Shown: one piece after another, positions 37,488 through 46,660 of the stretch | How positions within the stretch are numbered: position 1 is the first letter of the stretch | Layout: each line of letters begins with the position of its first letter | NCBI RefSeq assembly: GCF_000970675.1 | Contig: NZ_LAJA01000002.1 | Span: forward strand, 1-63,659 | Source: Domibacillus tundrae | Lineage (GTDB): Bacteria > Bacillota > Bacilli > Bacillales > Domibacillaceae | Direction of reading: 5' to 3' | Length of the DNA stretch: 63,659 bases | Program-made: the position numbers and the translations under genes | Notes under the pieces: generated by a model | Databases searched by the model: none | Seen by the model: only the letters and a program-made list of their open reading frames with translations | What the model was told of the DNA's origin: nothing

Positions 37488-38279
37488 TTACCCCCCCTGC
37501 ACAACAAGCTGTTTTCTGGCGATCAGCCATAGAATTTGAATCGGGAGGATCAAAATGAGCACCCAGACAACTTGAAACAGCACCGCATTTATGACTTCAG
37601 ATCCGCTGAAACTTTCCGTGAAAATCATACTCGGCACGTAGCTGATTCCTTGAAACGGTAAAAAATCCATAATCTTCTGTGCCCAGCCGGGAAAAAAACT
37701 GATGGGCAGCAACAGACCAGAAAACAAATCAATAACGACTCGTTTCGCCCGAATTAGTCCCATATTGTTATAGAAGAAAAAGGTTAAAATTCCCGTAAGC
37801 AAATTGATTTGCATGTTAATTAAAAAACTAAATACAAGCGCAAGGGCAAAAAGCAGCCACGTTGCCGGATTGGTTGAAAAAGCAATCGGAAAAATGAACA
37901 TCACAACGACCATCCCCGGAACAGAGAAGAAAGACAAGCGGAAAATGCCTTCACCGAGCCCCTGCATCGTCTTCATCAGTAAGTAATTATACGGACGAAT
38001 GAACTCGATCGCTACTTTTCCTTCTTTAATTTCCTGCGCAATTTCCCGGTCGATATTATTAAAATAAAACGCCCGCGCCATCCAGGCAATGGAAATATAA
38101 GAAGTCATTTGCAGTGCGCTCATTCCTTCAATCGATCCTTTGTCTCCATAAATCGCATTCCAAAGAAAATAATAAGCGCCAATGTTAATGCTGTAAATTA
38201 AAATGCCGCTATAATAATTGGTCCGATACGCGAGCATCATTAAAAAGCGGATCCGGATCATTTCGATATACTTACCCAT
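37488..38279 (-). CDS. ABC-2 family transporter permease (DUF990 type), first subunit
   Basis: 263 aa, about six membrane helices, same family as the following permease (shared IRIRFLMMLAYRTNYYSG opening). ATG 38279 lies within the end of the ATPase gene (8-nt overlap), with AGAGGG 8 nt upstream, so it is preferred over 38297. The two permeases probably form a heterodimer. Confidence 0.85.
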   Translation of the reverse strand: MGKYIEMIRIRFLMMLAYRTNYYSGILIYSINIGAYYFLWNAIYGDKGSIEGMSALQMTSYISIAWMARAFYFNNIDREIAQEIKEGKVAIEFIRPYNYLLMKTMQGLGEGIFRLSFFSVPGMVVVMFIFPIAFSTNPATWLLFALALVFSFLINMQINLLTGILTFFFYNNMGLIRAKRVVIDLFSGLLLPISFFPGWAQKIMDFLPFQGISYVPSMIFTESFSGSEVINAVLFQVVWVLILILPIQILWLIARKQLVVQGG

Positions 38280-39288
38280 TTGTAATGCCCTCTTCATAAA
38301 TATTACGGATTATGTCTTCAATTGATATCTCATGTACTTTCAAATCGGTAATTTTGTGCGCAGCAACTACGCGTCCAATGACTTCTGAAATGACATGTTC
38401 TTCATTGAGCACGTTTGCAATCCAGACGTTTTGACGGTTGCCTGGTGTCCAAGCGGCGTCCAGCTCTGCTAAGAGCGGCTGCAGGGAGTGTTTTGTCACG
38501 GCTGTATCCGCAAACTGGAATTCAATTTGCTTGCCTTCTCCCCAATTCGACCGCAGGCTGCTAAGCTGCCCATCATAAATAATCTTTCCTTCATCGAGCA
38601 TGACAACGCGCTCACAAAGCGCTTCAATGTCACTTAAATCGTGCGTCGTGAGCAGCACCGTTGTATTATATTTTGCATTCATTTCTTTTAAAAATTCTCG
38701 GATTTTCAGCTTTACAAGAACATCCAGCCCAATTGTGGGCTCATCTAAAAATAAAAGCGGCGGATTGTGCAGCAGTGCAGCCGCGAGTTCACATCGCATA
38801 CGCTGGCCAAGCGACAGCTTACGAACCGGCTTATCGAGCAGCGGTCCAATATCAAGCGATTCAATCACATGGTTCATATGCACATTGTAAACGTCATCAG
38901 GCACGTTATAAACTTTTTTCAACAGGCGAAACGATTCTTGAACAGCGATATCCCACCAAAGCTGGGACCGCTGGCCAAATACAACACCGATCGAGCGGAC
39001 AAATTGCTCACGTTCTTTATGCGGGTCCATCCCATTTACGCGAACAGTTCCGGATGTTGGCGTCAAAATACCCGTAAGCATCTTAATGCTCGTTGACTTT
39101 CCAGCCCCATTTTCCCCAATATATCCAACCATTTCACCTCTTTTTACCGAAAATGAAATGTCATTTACCGCGGGAACCACTTTATAATTACGCGTTAACA
39201 AATCACGAAACGCACCCTTCAGTCCCGAACGGCTTGAATGTGATTTAAACTCTTTTCGCAGCTCTTTTACTTCAATCATGTTTTCCAC
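38272..39288 (-). CDS. ABC transporter ATP-binding protein
   Basis: 338 aa. Walker A GENGAGKST, signature LSLGQRMRCELA and Walker B LLFLDEPTIGLD are present, with a C-terminal extension (about 240-338) as in multidrug/lipid ATPases. It energises the two DUF990 permeases encoded downstream. GTG 39288, with AGAGGAG 9 nt upstream, is the likely start. Confidence 0.9.
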   Translation of the reverse strand: MENMIEVKELRKEFKSHSSRSGLKGAFRDLLTRNYKVVPAVNDISFSVKRGEMVGYIGENGAGKSTSIKMLTGILTPTSGTVRVNGMDPHKEREQFVRSIGVVFGQRSQLWWDIAVQESFRLLKKVYNVPDDVYNVHMNHVIESLDIGPLLDKPVRKLSLGQRMRCELAAALLHNPPLLFLDEPTIGLDVLVKLKIREFLKEMNAKYNTTVLLTTHDLSDIEALCERVVMLDEGKIIYDGQLSSLRSNWGEGKQIEFQFADTAVTKHSLQPLLAELDAAWTPGNRQNVWIANVLNEEHVISEVIGRVVAAHKITDLKVHEISIEDIIRNIYEEGITNG

Positions 39289-39431
39289 AGTACACGTCTC
39301 CTCTTTGTTTTCACCTTCAATAGTTTACCGGAGAGTGTGTGTAGACACAAATTATTTTTCTTGAATGGGCATGATCGTTTTTTCTCAAACAAAAGCATCC
39401 CTTATAAAGAAAATAGTTAGTTCCAGCCTAT

Positions 39432-40751
39432 CTAATTCATAGTGAAACACATCATCGGAGTATTGCGGCCTTTTTTTATATACTGCTCCATAATGTCATC
39501 CGGCACCATGCTTCCTCCCGTAGCCCAAACGAGATGAACCGGCTGGCCTTTCACTTTTTTCTGACCGGCAAGCAGCGTCGATCCAATCATGCCAGCGAGA
39601 GCAGACGGTTCAAGCTTTATGTTTTCCGATTCCACAAGACCACTAAGCATAGCGAACAACTGGTCATCGTGTACCGTATAGCTGCCGGCTAAAAACGGTT
39701 CAACAAGTTTCCCGACAAATCCAGACGGGCGGCCCACAGCGAGACCGTCCGCTTCTGTTTGATTCGTTAAGCCGATATCCTGAACTGCAATTTGGTCATG
39801 AAGACCAGTGGCAAGACCAAGCAGCATGCATGGGCTTTCTGCAGGTTCCGCAAAAAAACAATGGACATGCGGCCCGAAAACGAGCTGAAGGCCAAATGCA
39901 ACGCCGCCAGGTCCGCCGCCAATGCCACAAGGCAAATATACATAAAGCGGATGGTCTTCATCCACTACAACACCAGCGTCATCAAATTGCTTTTTCAATC
40001 GAAGTCCTGCCACCGCATAGCCTAAAAATAAAGTATGCGAATGCTCATCATCGACAAAGTACGCGTTCGGGTCCTGCTTTGCTTCTTCTCTTCCTTGCGC
40101 GACCGCTTTCTCATAGTCTGCTTTATGTTCAACAACGATGGCGCCTTTTTCACGAAGCAGTGCTTTTTTCCATTCTTTCGCGTCCGCAGACATATGAACG
40201 GTCACATTGAACCCCATTTTGGCGCCCATAATGCCAATACTGAGACCTAGATTTCCAGTCGAACCGACAATAATCCGGTGGGATGAAAATAGCTTTTTGA
40301 ATGCTTGATCAGCAAAAGCATGATAATTATCTTTTTCAGTAATCAGACCGTCTTCTAACGCAAGCCGTTCAGCGTATGTTAACACTTCGTAAATGCCGCC
40401 ACGCGCTTTAATCGATCCGGATACAGGCAGATTATGATCCTCTTTCAACCATAATTCGCCTTGGATCGGTTGAGCAGACGCTTTTTCAAGCCACATTTTC
40501 ATTCGAGGGATTCGGGTAATCGACGACTCGATGATGCCATTCGCTGCCTCTAGCTTCGAAAAAGCGGATTCGAGATATGGCGCAAATCGCTCTAGCCGGT
40601 TTTCTGCTTCCTGTACCTCTCGGATTGAAAATAAAGATGAAACTTGATTCTGACGATTGTGGTTGATCCAAAGCACATTTTTTCTTTGTTGCAGTTTTTC
40701 GATCATGGATACAATTGATTCATCAAAAGAAAAATCCAGTCCGTTTCTCAT
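39432..40751 (-). CDS. dsdA: D-serine ammonia-lyase
   Basis: 439 aa, PLP fold II. The pyridoxal-phosphate lysine lies in [11 protein letters not shown], and a Gly-rich phosphate-binding [11 protein letters not shown] follows. The enzyme converts D-serine to pyruvate and ammonia, detoxifying D-serine. ATG 40751 overlaps the dinB stop by 4 nt, so the two genes form a coupled operon, as dinB/yqjH and dsdA do in B. subtilis. Confidence 0.93.
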   Translation of the reverse strand: MRNGLDFSFDESIVSMIEKLQQRKNVLWINHNRQNQVSSLFSIREVQEAENRLERFAPYLESAFSKLEAANGIIESSITRIPRMKMWLEKASAQPIQGELWLKEDHNLPVSGSIKARGGIYEVLTYAERLALEDGLITEKDNYHAFADQAFKKLFSSHRIIVGSTGNLGLSIGIMGAKMGFNVTVHMSADAKEWKKALLREKGAIVVEHKADYEKAVAQGREEAKQDPNAYFVDDEHSHTLFLGYAVAGLRLKKQFDDAGVVVDEDHPLYVYLPCGIGGGPGGVAFGLQLVFGPHVHCFFAEPAESPCMLLGLATGLHDQIAVQDIGLTNQTEADGLAVGRPSGFVGKLVEPFLAGSYTVHDDQLFAMLSGLVESENIKLEPSALAGMIGSTLLAGQKKVKGQPVHLVWATGGSMVPDDIMEQYIKKGRNTPMMCFTMN

Positions 40752-41938
40752 TCCATCCATCCCTTTTTTATAATACTGTCGCCAAATTTCCGCTTTAATG
40801 CTTCGACAGTTGTGAAAAGCGGCTCCAGCTTGTCTGCTTCTTCTTGAAATGAAAATAAGTCCATTTGGGTCGTCTGCATCCGTTTATCAACAGCATTTTG
40901 CGCTGTTATGCCAAGGAGCCTGACCGGTTCGCCATTCCAGTGTTTGAAAAAAAGCGTTTCGGCCGCAGCAAAAAGATCTGCTTCTTCTTGAATATCTCGC
41001 TGTAACGTCTGGCTCCTTGTAATGGTTTTAAAATCATCGTAGCGAATCATCACTTGAATCGTCCGTGAGACCGCTTTTTTCTGTTTCATTCGTTCACTGA
41101 CCGCACGAGACAACATACGCAGCTTAACACGAATAGAAGCCGGTTCAATGATATTTTTCGGAAAAGTAGCCGAGTTGCCGATGCTTTTATAAGACGTATT
41201 TGCTTCCGGATCAACAGGACGGTCATCGATGCCGTTTACTCGGTCACGCATCCGGACACCTCGCACGCCCATAATGGATTGAACTTTTTTCACGTCTGCT
41301 TTCGCCAGATCTCCCATTGTCAAAATTCCATGCGCTTGCAATTTCGCAGCTGTTTTTTCGCCAATTCCATGCGCGTCTAATACCGGCTTATTCCAAAGTA
41401 CACGCTCCACATCCCGCTTTCTTAACACAGTGAGTCCGAGCGGTTTTTGCATGTCGCTCGCCATTTTTGCCAAAAATTTATTTGGAGCAATTCCGATGGA
41501 AATAGGGATGTCAAATCGTTTTACTGTTTCTTGCTGAATCTTCATCGCAATGTCGATTGGAGACCCAAGGTGCGCACACTCTGTAATATCGAGATACGCT
41601 TCATCAATAGACGCATATTCAATCAAAGGAGAAACCTCTGCTAAATATGCAAAAATCCTTTTTGAGTATTCTTTATAGATTGCATGATTCGGCTTGATCA
41701 CGACCGCTTCCGGTACGAGCTTTAACGCTTCCCCGAGCGCCATCGTTGTATATATCCCTTTATCTTTGCACAAATAATTGGCGGCCACTACGATGCCTTT
41801 TCGTTCTTCCGGGTTTCCTGCGATGATCACCGGCTTGTTTTTCAGCGCCGGATTTTCCGCCATTTCCACGCTGGCAAAAAACGCATTTGCATCAATATGG
41901 AGAATAACGCGTCCATTTTTCGGATAAAAACCTTCCAT
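40748..41938 (-). CDS. dinB: DNA polymerase IV (Y family)
   Basis: 396 aa. Y-family catalytic motifs [12 protein letters not shown] (N-terminal) and [10 protein letters not shown], the helix-hairpin-helix region around [11 protein letters not shown], and a little-finger domain. It performs translesion synthesis opposite damaged bases. A C-terminal QMDLFSFQ is likely the beta-clamp-binding motif. ATG 41938 follows GGGAGGTG. No obvious LexA box is visible upstream. Confidence 0.95.
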   Translation of the reverse strand: MEGFYPKNGRVILHIDANAFFASVEMAENPALKNKPVIIAGNPEERKGIVVAANYLCKDKGIYTTMALGEALKLVPEAVVIKPNHAIYKEYSKRIFAYLAEVSPLIEYASIDEAYLDITECAHLGSPIDIAMKIQQETVKRFDIPISIGIAPNKFLAKMASDMQKPLGLTVLRKRDVERVLWNKPVLDAHGIGEKTAAKLQAHGILTMGDLAKADVKKVQSIMGVRGVRMRDRVNGIDDRPVDPEANTSYKSIGNSATFPKNIIEPASIRVKLRMLSRAVSERMKQKKAVSRTIQVMIRYDDFKTITRSQTLQRDIQEEADLFAAAETLFFKHWNGEPVRLLGITAQNAVDKRMQTTQMDLFSFQEEADKLEPLFTTVEALKRKFGDSIIKKGWME

Positions 41939-42031
41939 GTTTTCACCTCCCAAGGAAAAAGTTGTCATCGTTTCTATACAAAAGTTTTGAAAAAGGTATA
42001 ATTTTTCCATTGAATGCAGGGAAGATTTACT

Positions 42032-42367
42032 GTGAATGTTAAAAAAATCGTTATGTTTATTTTAACATCGTTTCTCGTTTTATCGGTATTTAGCCAATCA
42101 GGCAATACCGATAAAACGAAAACAGGGTATGTCAGTCTGTCAAGCGGTACATTACATGTCAGAAGCGGTCCCGGAATAAATTATAAAGTTGTCGGTTCTT
42201 TACAAAACAATTCGCAAGTTACTGTTTACTCCCAAACAAAAAGCGGCTGGTCTGAAATTCGGTATAATAGCAAAAAAGCGTTTGTCGCCACGAAGTATTT
42301 ACGTTTTTATAGTTATAAAATGGATTCATCAAAAGCGCAAAGAACGGCAAGACGGTCTCTGAATTAA
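42032..42367 (+). CDS. Exported SH3b-domain protein
   Basis: 111 aa. An N-terminal signal/anchor (VMFILTSFLVLSVFSQS) precedes one bacterial SH3 domain, recognisable by GTLHVRSGPGINYKVVGSL and the GWSEIRY strand. Such domains bind cell-wall peptides. GTG 42032, with AGGGAAG upstream, is favoured over ATG 42014. It overlaps the promoter side of dinB divergently. No catalytic domain; function unclear. Confidence 0.78.
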   Translation: MNVKKIVMFILTSFLVLSVFSQSGNTDKTKTGYVSLSSGTLHVRSGPGINYKVVGSLQNNSQVTVYSQTKSGWSEIRYNSKKAFVATKYLRFYSYKMDSSKAQRTARRSLN

Positions 42368-42396
42368 CAAAACTGGACAAAAATTAAGCACAATTA

Positions 42397-42424
42397 ACCC
42401 CATGGCCTCCGCCATGGGGTCTTT
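42397..42424. terminator. Terminator between SH3 gene and M50-like gene
   Basis: ACCCCATGGC-CTCC-GCCATGGGGT followed by CTTTT; shared by convergent genes. Confidence 0.75.
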
Positions 42425-42426
42425 TC

Positions 42427-42906
42427 TCAATCAAATTCTTTATATACTTTCCCAAACTTCAAGACGTCATAAATCGCTTTCCCGTCACTCGGGTTTTCTT
42501 CTCCATATTCCACCGGAAGGAGCGCAAAAAACACAAGATAGACCGAAAAGTAAACAAACTGATAAAAAAACATATGTACCGGAAGAATACCAGCGTGAAT
42601 AAAGCCATTGACAATCAAAATGGATAAAGTATTAAAGATAGAACCGCCTGCGTAAATAAGCGCATGCTTCCACCGGCGTTCACGTCTCAGCTGATCGTAT
42701 CGGCAGGCAGAATCAATGAAATAAAGTTTGCGGATTTCAATGTTTTTCAATTGAAACAGCTTGCCGCCCCGGCCAATAATTAACGATGTTTTACTGCCGA
42801 ACAAATACGCAAAGAATGCATGTCCACCTGTATGAATGAGCAGCGTCAACGGAAGAGTTATAAAAAACGCCCACATGAATGTACCCATATCGCTTAAATT
42901 AAACAT
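42427..42906 (-). CDS. Membrane protein resembling an M50 site-2 protease, catalytic Glu missing
   Basis: 159 aa with three or four membrane helices. The first helix contains LIHTGGHAFF (25-34), placed where M50 proteases have HEXXH; the second ligand pattern PSDGK lies near residue 145. The Glu of HEXXH is Thr here, so proteolysis is unlikely. It might be a regulatory pseudo-protease or an unrelated membrane protein. AAAAAGGAG fixes ATG 42906. Single gene. Confidence 0.55.
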   Translation of the reverse strand: MFNLSDMGTFMWAFFITLPLTLLIHTGGHAFFAYLFGSKTSLIIGRGGKLFQLKNIEIRKLYFIDSACRYDQLRRERRWKHALIYAGGSIFNTLSILIVNGFIHAGILPVHMFFYQFVYFSVYLVFFALLPVEYGEENPSDGKAIYDVLKFGKVYKEFD

Positions 42907-42993
42907 GCTGAAAACTCCTTTTTAAAATCATATTCGTAAGGAGTTTACCTCATCTATCTGTATTAAAACGCCGGACATCAAAATGAAATAATT

Positions 42994-43758
42994 TTAATGT
43001 CTCTTTTTATTTTGAATAATATATTGAAGTCCTGCGTAAGCCGTTTGAAACGTCTGAATATGGTGTTCAAGCCGGCCAACTGTCTGTGCCAATTTTGGTT
43101 TAATGCCCGTCATAATGCATTCCGCTCCAATTAACCGGAGACAGTCAGTCAATTTTTGAATATGGTGATGAATCGCGTCATCCGCTATGAACAGACCACT
43201 TAAATCCAGCAGCACATACTGAATACGATGCTGTGTACATTCTTCCAGAACTGAGATAATCATCCGGTCTGCGCGTTCCGTGTCAAATTCGCCAATTAAC
43301 GGCAAAGAGATGGTCTTTTCCCAAATGTGAATAATTGGAACGGAGAGGGCATGAATAAGTTTTTCTTTTTCCGCTTCTTCTTCCGCTTTTGTTGTGACAT
43401 CCGTCAACATGACAATATAACCGTTTATATGGCCGTGTTCATTTTTCATCGGCGTCACAACTATGTCTGTCACAATCCGGTCTTTAATTGTAATACGCGT
43501 CCGGTGGCTGTCTTGAAGTGACTTCATTACTGCTTGCTGCCGTTTTGGCGATGCGTGAAACTGATCCATATTCATGCCGATTATGTCATCAACGCTCGTT
43601 AAGCCGTACAATGGCGCAATGACGGTCAACAAATTTGCGGCATTCGCATTCATCCATTGAATGGTATACGTCGTATCCGCAATCAAAATGTTATCCCCCA
43701 CACTATCCAGTACATGTATTGCGGACAATTGCTCAGGAATGTAGCCTAAAGCACTCAT
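42994..43758 (-). CDS. PAS-STAS signalling protein
   Basis: 254 aa. An N-terminal PAS domain (about 10-125) is followed by a short coiled coil (TKAEEEAEKEKLI) and a C-terminal STAS domain (about 140-250, ending GIKPKLAQTVGRLEHHI). The PAS lacks the LOV photoactive Cys motif, so it is not a YtvA-type blue-light sensor. STAS domains of this kind enter stressosomes and influence SigmaB. AAGGTGG precedes ATG 43758. Confidence 0.85.
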   Translation of the reverse strand: MSALGYIPEQLSAIHVLDSVGDNILIADTTYTIQWMNANAANLLTVIAPLYGLTSVDDIIGMNMDQFHASPKRQQAVMKSLQDSHRTRITIKDRIVTDIVVTPMKNEHGHINGYIVMLTDVTTKAEEEAEKEKLIHALSVPIIHIWEKTISLPLIGEFDTERADRMIISVLEECTQHRIQYVLLDLSGLFIADDAIHHHIQKLTDCLRLIGAECIMTGIKPKLAQTVGRLEHHIQTFQTAYAGLQYIIQNKKRH

Positions 43759-43799
43759 ATGTCTCCACCTTATCTATAGTATGATCATTATAAAAAAAG

Positions 43800-43823
43800 A
43801 CTCCGTGATCGCTCAAGGAGTCC
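43800..43823 (-). terminator. Terminator of the Dabb gene
   Basis: Minus-strand GGACTCC / GGAGTC stem with seven T, just beyond the stress-protein gene's promoter side; it may instead serve transcription from 43831 on the minus strand. Confidence 0.5.
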
Positions 43824-43830
43824 TAATCGG

Positions 43831-44124
43831 TTAAATTTCGATATCAACGACGATGCTGTCGAGCCGGCCCACTTCACGGATAAAAGCTGCCACTGCTTGA
43901 TGTTCGGGATGCGGTCCATAGGCCTCAAGTGCTGCTTTGTTTTCAAAGCGCGTTGTCAGCACCACTTGATAGCCTTGATTTTTTTCTGAGAAATTAATGC
44001 CTGCTTGAATGTCAATCACACCATCAAGGTGCTGCTCAAGCGCTTTAAACCGTGCAGTCACTTCCTCAAGCTGTTCGACAGTCGTCGTCTCCGCAAATTT
44101 AACAAGTACGATATGATCAATCAT
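43831..44124 (-). CDS. Stress-responsive Dabb (A/B barrel) protein
   Basis: 97 aa ferredoxin-like dimeric alpha/beta barrel. Opening MIDHIVLVKFAE and YGPHPEHQAVAAFI are Dabb family hallmarks. ATG 44124 follows AGAGGAC. Function of bacterial Dabb proteins is largely unknown; some are monooxygenase- or heat-stress-related. Confidence 0.85.
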   Translation of the reverse strand: MIDHIVLVKFAETTTVEQLEEVTARFKALEQHLDGVIDIQAGINFSEKNQGYQVVLTTRFENKAALEAYGPHPEHQAVAAFIREVGRLDSIVVDIEI

Positions 44125-44318
44125 GTTATGTCCTCTTTTCATAAATCAATATAATGTGAATATATCATTTTTACAACCGGCGGTAAACATTTGTTCCTTT
44201 ACCTCGGTTTTCTTTTCGATAATTGACGAAACCATTGTTCATCATTCGTCATAATGGCAAGTGCTATAATATTGAAAAGCAGGCATTGTTTTTCCGAATA
44301 TAATCGTGATGTGTGAAA

Positions 44319-44396
44319 ATGAAAAATTCAGAAGTGTTATTTGGATATGGAGCTTTAGCAGCGGTTTTGTTTATGATTGGTGTTTTTCTTTACTGA
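44319..44396 (+). CDS. Possible 25-aa membrane peptide
   Basis: ATG 44319 to TGA 44396. One hydrophobic helix covers residues 6-25. The ribosome binding site is weak (GTGATGTG). Small hydrophobic peptides of this size occur in Bacillus as toxins or spore membrane proteins. Low confidence. Confidence 0.3.
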   Translation: MKNSEVLFGYGALAAVLFMIGVFLY

Positions 44397-44526
44397 TTGA
44401 TTCACGAAAGGAAGAAAAAATACAAAAAATAAGTTGATTGAGCAATTTGACTCAACAAAAGAATCCCGCCATCAATAACAGATAGGGGACTTAAAAGACT
44501 CAGATTAAAGTAGTTATTTATTTGGC

Positions 44527-44727
44527 TTATCCTTTTGCTGGTACTTCTGCAGGCGGCTCTAATGGCGTTTCTGCCGGTGATTTTGCTGGCGCTTCTGCTG
44601 GCGGCTCTATTGGTGTTTCTGCCGGTGATTTTGCTGGCGCTTCTGCTGGCGGCTTTATTGGTGTTTCTGCCGGTGATTTCGTTGGAGTTTCCGGTGGTGG
44701 TTTTGGTGTTTCTGCAAAATCGCTCAT
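44527..44727 (-). CDS. Proline-rich tandem-repeat protein
   Basis: 66 aa made of a 16-residue repeat (SPAETPIKPPAEAPAK and variants), about three units plus partial ends. AAGGAG lies 8 nt before ATG 44727, which supports the minus frame; the complementary plus frame, Gly/Ala-rich, has none. Low complexity, no signal peptide, no domain. Probably a disordered linker-like protein; function unknown. Underlying 48-nt repeat is noted separately. Confidence 0.55.
   Translation of the reverse strand: MSDFAETPKPPPETPTKSPAETPIKPPAEAPAKSPAETPIEPPAEAPAKSPAETPLEPPAEVPAKG
44541..44715. repeat. 48-bp tandem repeat
   Basis: Units at 44570-44617, 44618-44665 and 44666-44713 are almost identical, with a partial unit before them. 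The period is 48 bp, a multiple of three, so copy number can vary without breaking the Pro-rich frame. Confidence 0.85.
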
Positions 44728-44848
44728 ATCGATTCTCCTTACCTATTGGCAGCGTTTAGTATAATTAATTAACTTTATCCTTGTTTTTTAAACTTATTTT
44801 TCAAAAAAAAGAAAAAGACCGATTGAGATCAGCCTTTTTGTATGTCTT

Positions 44849-45031
44849 CTAAGTCATACTTATAACTTTTAATTTATCCTTACTCACATTCAATTTCTTG
44901 CTTAATTCTTCTTTAACCAGCATACTTACACCGCTATCTGAGTCCGGGTTTATTTCCACCTGTTCATATTTCTGCCGGCCTTCCGGCATCCCATTAGAGT
45001 CCAAAGGGTAATAACTCACTTTAATTTTCAC
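44849..45031 (-). CDS. Hypothetical small protein
   Basis: 60 aa from GTG 45031, with GGAGATGA 8 nt upstream. Mixed alpha/beta character, no cysteines, no known domain. Terminus KLKVISMT. Unassigned, probably real because of the ribosome binding site. Confidence 0.55.
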   Translation of the reverse strand: MKIKVSYYPLDSNGMPEGRQKYEQVEINPDSDSGVSMLVKEELSKKLNVSKDKLKVISMT

Positions 45032-45137
45032 TACATCATCTCCATGTATCTTATATTCGACAAAAGGAGATAATTCCCTGCCTCTCTCGCCCCCATTTAA
45101 GTGATATGATTATTAGGGCAAAGTATCATTCATTTCT

Positions 45138-45414
45138 GTTAAAATAGAATTGCGAGTACTATTTTAACGGTCGGGGGCTTTTTCTCGGCTTTTTTGTATA
45201 TTTTCTTTCGAAATGGGCATGCTGGAGGTGTAAGGAACCCATCCTTCCACTCCTATATCAACCTTTTTATGCCGGGGATCTCCTCGGCTTTTTTTATTTT
45301 GTTTGTATAAAACTTTCTGAACCAGGTCATACTGTTGGTGGTAAGGCAGTCCCAGCCTTCCAAGCTATATTCCCATTAACACAGTGCAGTCAGAGCCCCC
45401 TCTGGCTGTTTTTT
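45138..45414. repeat. Tandem hairpin repeats (three terminator-like units)
   Basis: A perfect 10-bp stem GTTAAAATAG / CTATTTTAAC at 45138-45168 is followed by three GC hairpins with T-runs: 45170-45196, 45271-45295 and 45388-45414. The stretches between them are related to each other (GGTGTAAGGaac..CCTTCC..CTATAT), giving a unit of roughly 105-115 bp. Noncoding on both strands. Confidence 0.6.
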
Positions 45415-45609
45415 CATGCAAACCCCCACCGCTTATTCGCTGCCTCAAGTCTTTCCGGCGTCAAATCCTGATACCCCTCAAGAATATACCCATCACTCAC
45501 GCGCTTCTCCATAAACCACATATATTGCGCCTTGCTGAGATTCCGGTTTGAATTGACCGTGCGCTTTGGCTGAGCTGTTTGTTTCACTTTCGGTAAATAA
45601 GCCGGAATT
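45414..45609 (-). pseudogene. 5'-truncated phage-like gene
   Basis: The minus-strand frame ends at TGA 45414-45416 and encodes about 63 residues, including KQTAQPKRTVNSNRNLSKAQ, then MWFMEKRVSDGYILEGYQDL. No start codon remains. It closes the string of small prophage genes. Confidence 0.5.
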
Positions 45610-45780
45610 TTAAATTAAAATTAATTGCCCACGATCCAGAAAAATTTCGTCAACTTCACTCTGCAGCCATAAAATCCGCTTTGCACGGTATTGCTCACAT
45701 AACTGATTGACGTGATACCAAAGAAACATTCCCATAATCGTTAAAATGATTGTTTGCGCTGCATTAAGCACCCAAAACAT
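45610..45780 (-). CDS. Small phage-like membrane protein
   Basis: 56 aa. Hydrophobic N-terminal helix (about 6-21) followed by a charged region. Its start overlaps the end of the preceding 41-aa gene (17 nt), so it is part of an overlapping operon read leftward. No known family. Confidence 0.5.
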   Translation of the reverse strand: MFWVLNAAQTIILTIMGMFLWYHVNQLCEQYRAKRILWLQSEVDEIFLDRGQLILI

Positions 45781-45889
45781 GACGCTTCTTCACCACTTTC
45801 GCGTTTATTCCTTGCTGGCTAAGCCGCTTGACGATAATGGCGTATGGCCGGCGGCGCTTCCTTGGGGTATCCTTTTTATCCATACTCAT
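45764..45889 (-). CDS. Small basic phage-like protein
   Basis: 41 aa, very basic (DKKDTPRKRRRPYAIIVKRL). Its ATG overlaps the TGA of the 73-aa gene (ATGA). Overlap at both ends and lack of gaps argue for real translation. Possibly nucleic-acid binding. Confidence 0.5.
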   Translation of the reverse strand: MSMDKKDTPRKRRRPYAIIVKRLSQQGINAKVVKKRHVLGA

Positions 45890-46107
45890 AACCATCCTTT
45901 GTCTTTTGCCCTGCTCAGCGTTTCACCCCTAACCTGCTTTGGATTCACCAGATATGCTTCATATAAATGCCGATGGAAGTTTGCTGCAGCCCTCTCCAGC
46001 TTGTTTAGCTCAACTGTTAAATCCTTCACCCTGTCTTTTTCTGATTTGCTGACCTCTTCCGGCGGTTTGCACCAGTCAAATTCTTCTGACCAGATCTGAT
46101 CGTACAC
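45886..46107 (-). CDS. Small phage-like protein
   Basis: 73 aa from GTG 46107 with GGAGTGAT upstream. Helical, charged: EEVSKSEKDRVKDLTVELNK. It resembles small early-region phage proteins. No domain recognised. Confidence 0.5.
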   Translation of the reverse strand: MYDQIWSEEFDWCKPPEEVSKSEKDRVKDLTVELNKLERAAANFHRHLYEAYLVNPKQVRGETLSRAKDKGWL

Positions 46108-46158
46108 ATCACTCCACTTCTTTAAAAGGAAATTTGTCTTCTAGTGTATGAAGAAAGG

Positions 46159-46317
46159 TTAAGCAAATTCATCCTTCTGTTTGCGCGGCGCTATCTCGTA
46201 GCTGGTGATCACAACTTTTGTGCCGGTATAACGGGACAGAATTTCTTCAATCACGGCCTTTACTTGTTCTGCTTTTTCCGGCGTGAAGTCAATCGGCTTG
46301 AGAATAGGCTTTTTCAC
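46159..46317 (-). CDS. Small phage-like protein, paralog 2
   Basis: 52 aa from GTG 46317. PIDFTPEKAEQVKAVIEEIL is clearly related to PIRITPEKAENLKIILERIL in the neighbouring 60-aa gene: a tandem duplication. Starts inside the end of that gene. Confidence 0.55.
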   Translation of the reverse strand: MKKPILKPIDFTPEKAEQVKAVIEEILSRYTGTKVVITSYEIAPRKQKDEFA

Positions 46318-46471
46318 TAAATGACCGCCTCTCGTAGTTGAAATTTGTGGGCTGGCTTAATACTATGCCTCCCTTTATTCCGATATGGCTGGATAAAATT
46401 CTTTCCAAAATGATTTTCAAGTTCTCCGCTTTTTCGGGAGTTATTCTGATTGGTTCGAGTGACTTTCTCAA
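46289..46471 (-). CDS. Small phage-like protein, paralog 1
   Basis: 60 aa, AAGGAAG upstream of ATG 46471. Helical; a pair with the 52-aa gene that follows. Function unknown. Confidence 0.5.
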   Translation of the reverse strand: MRKSLEPIRITPEKAENLKIILERILSSHIGIKGGIVLSQPTNFNYERRSFSEKAYSQAD

Positions 46472-46660
46472 TGAAATTCTTCCTTAGCTGACTTCTTTAG
46501 ATTTAACATTTGCATTTTCCGCTACAGCAATTGGTGTTTGGAATTTTGTCAGCTTATATGATCCAAATTTGAATAAGAATGTAATGACAAAGAAGTTGTA
46601 TATCAGGATGCATTGAATACTACTATGAGTTAAGGACTGCTTGCTAATGAGGTGAAACGA

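Noticed and set aside
44541-44715. 48-bp repeat considered as CRISPR
   Set aside because: Units are contiguous without unique spacers and not palindromic, so it is a coding tandem repeat.
44522-44764. Gly/Ala-rich plus-strand frame over the 48-bp repeat
   Set aside because: No ribosome binding site; the minus frame has a good AAGGAG at proper spacing.
45746-46099. 117-aa plus-strand frame in the prophage remnant
   Set aside because: Antisense to four overlapping small genes with consistent start/stop overlaps; no ribosome binding site.
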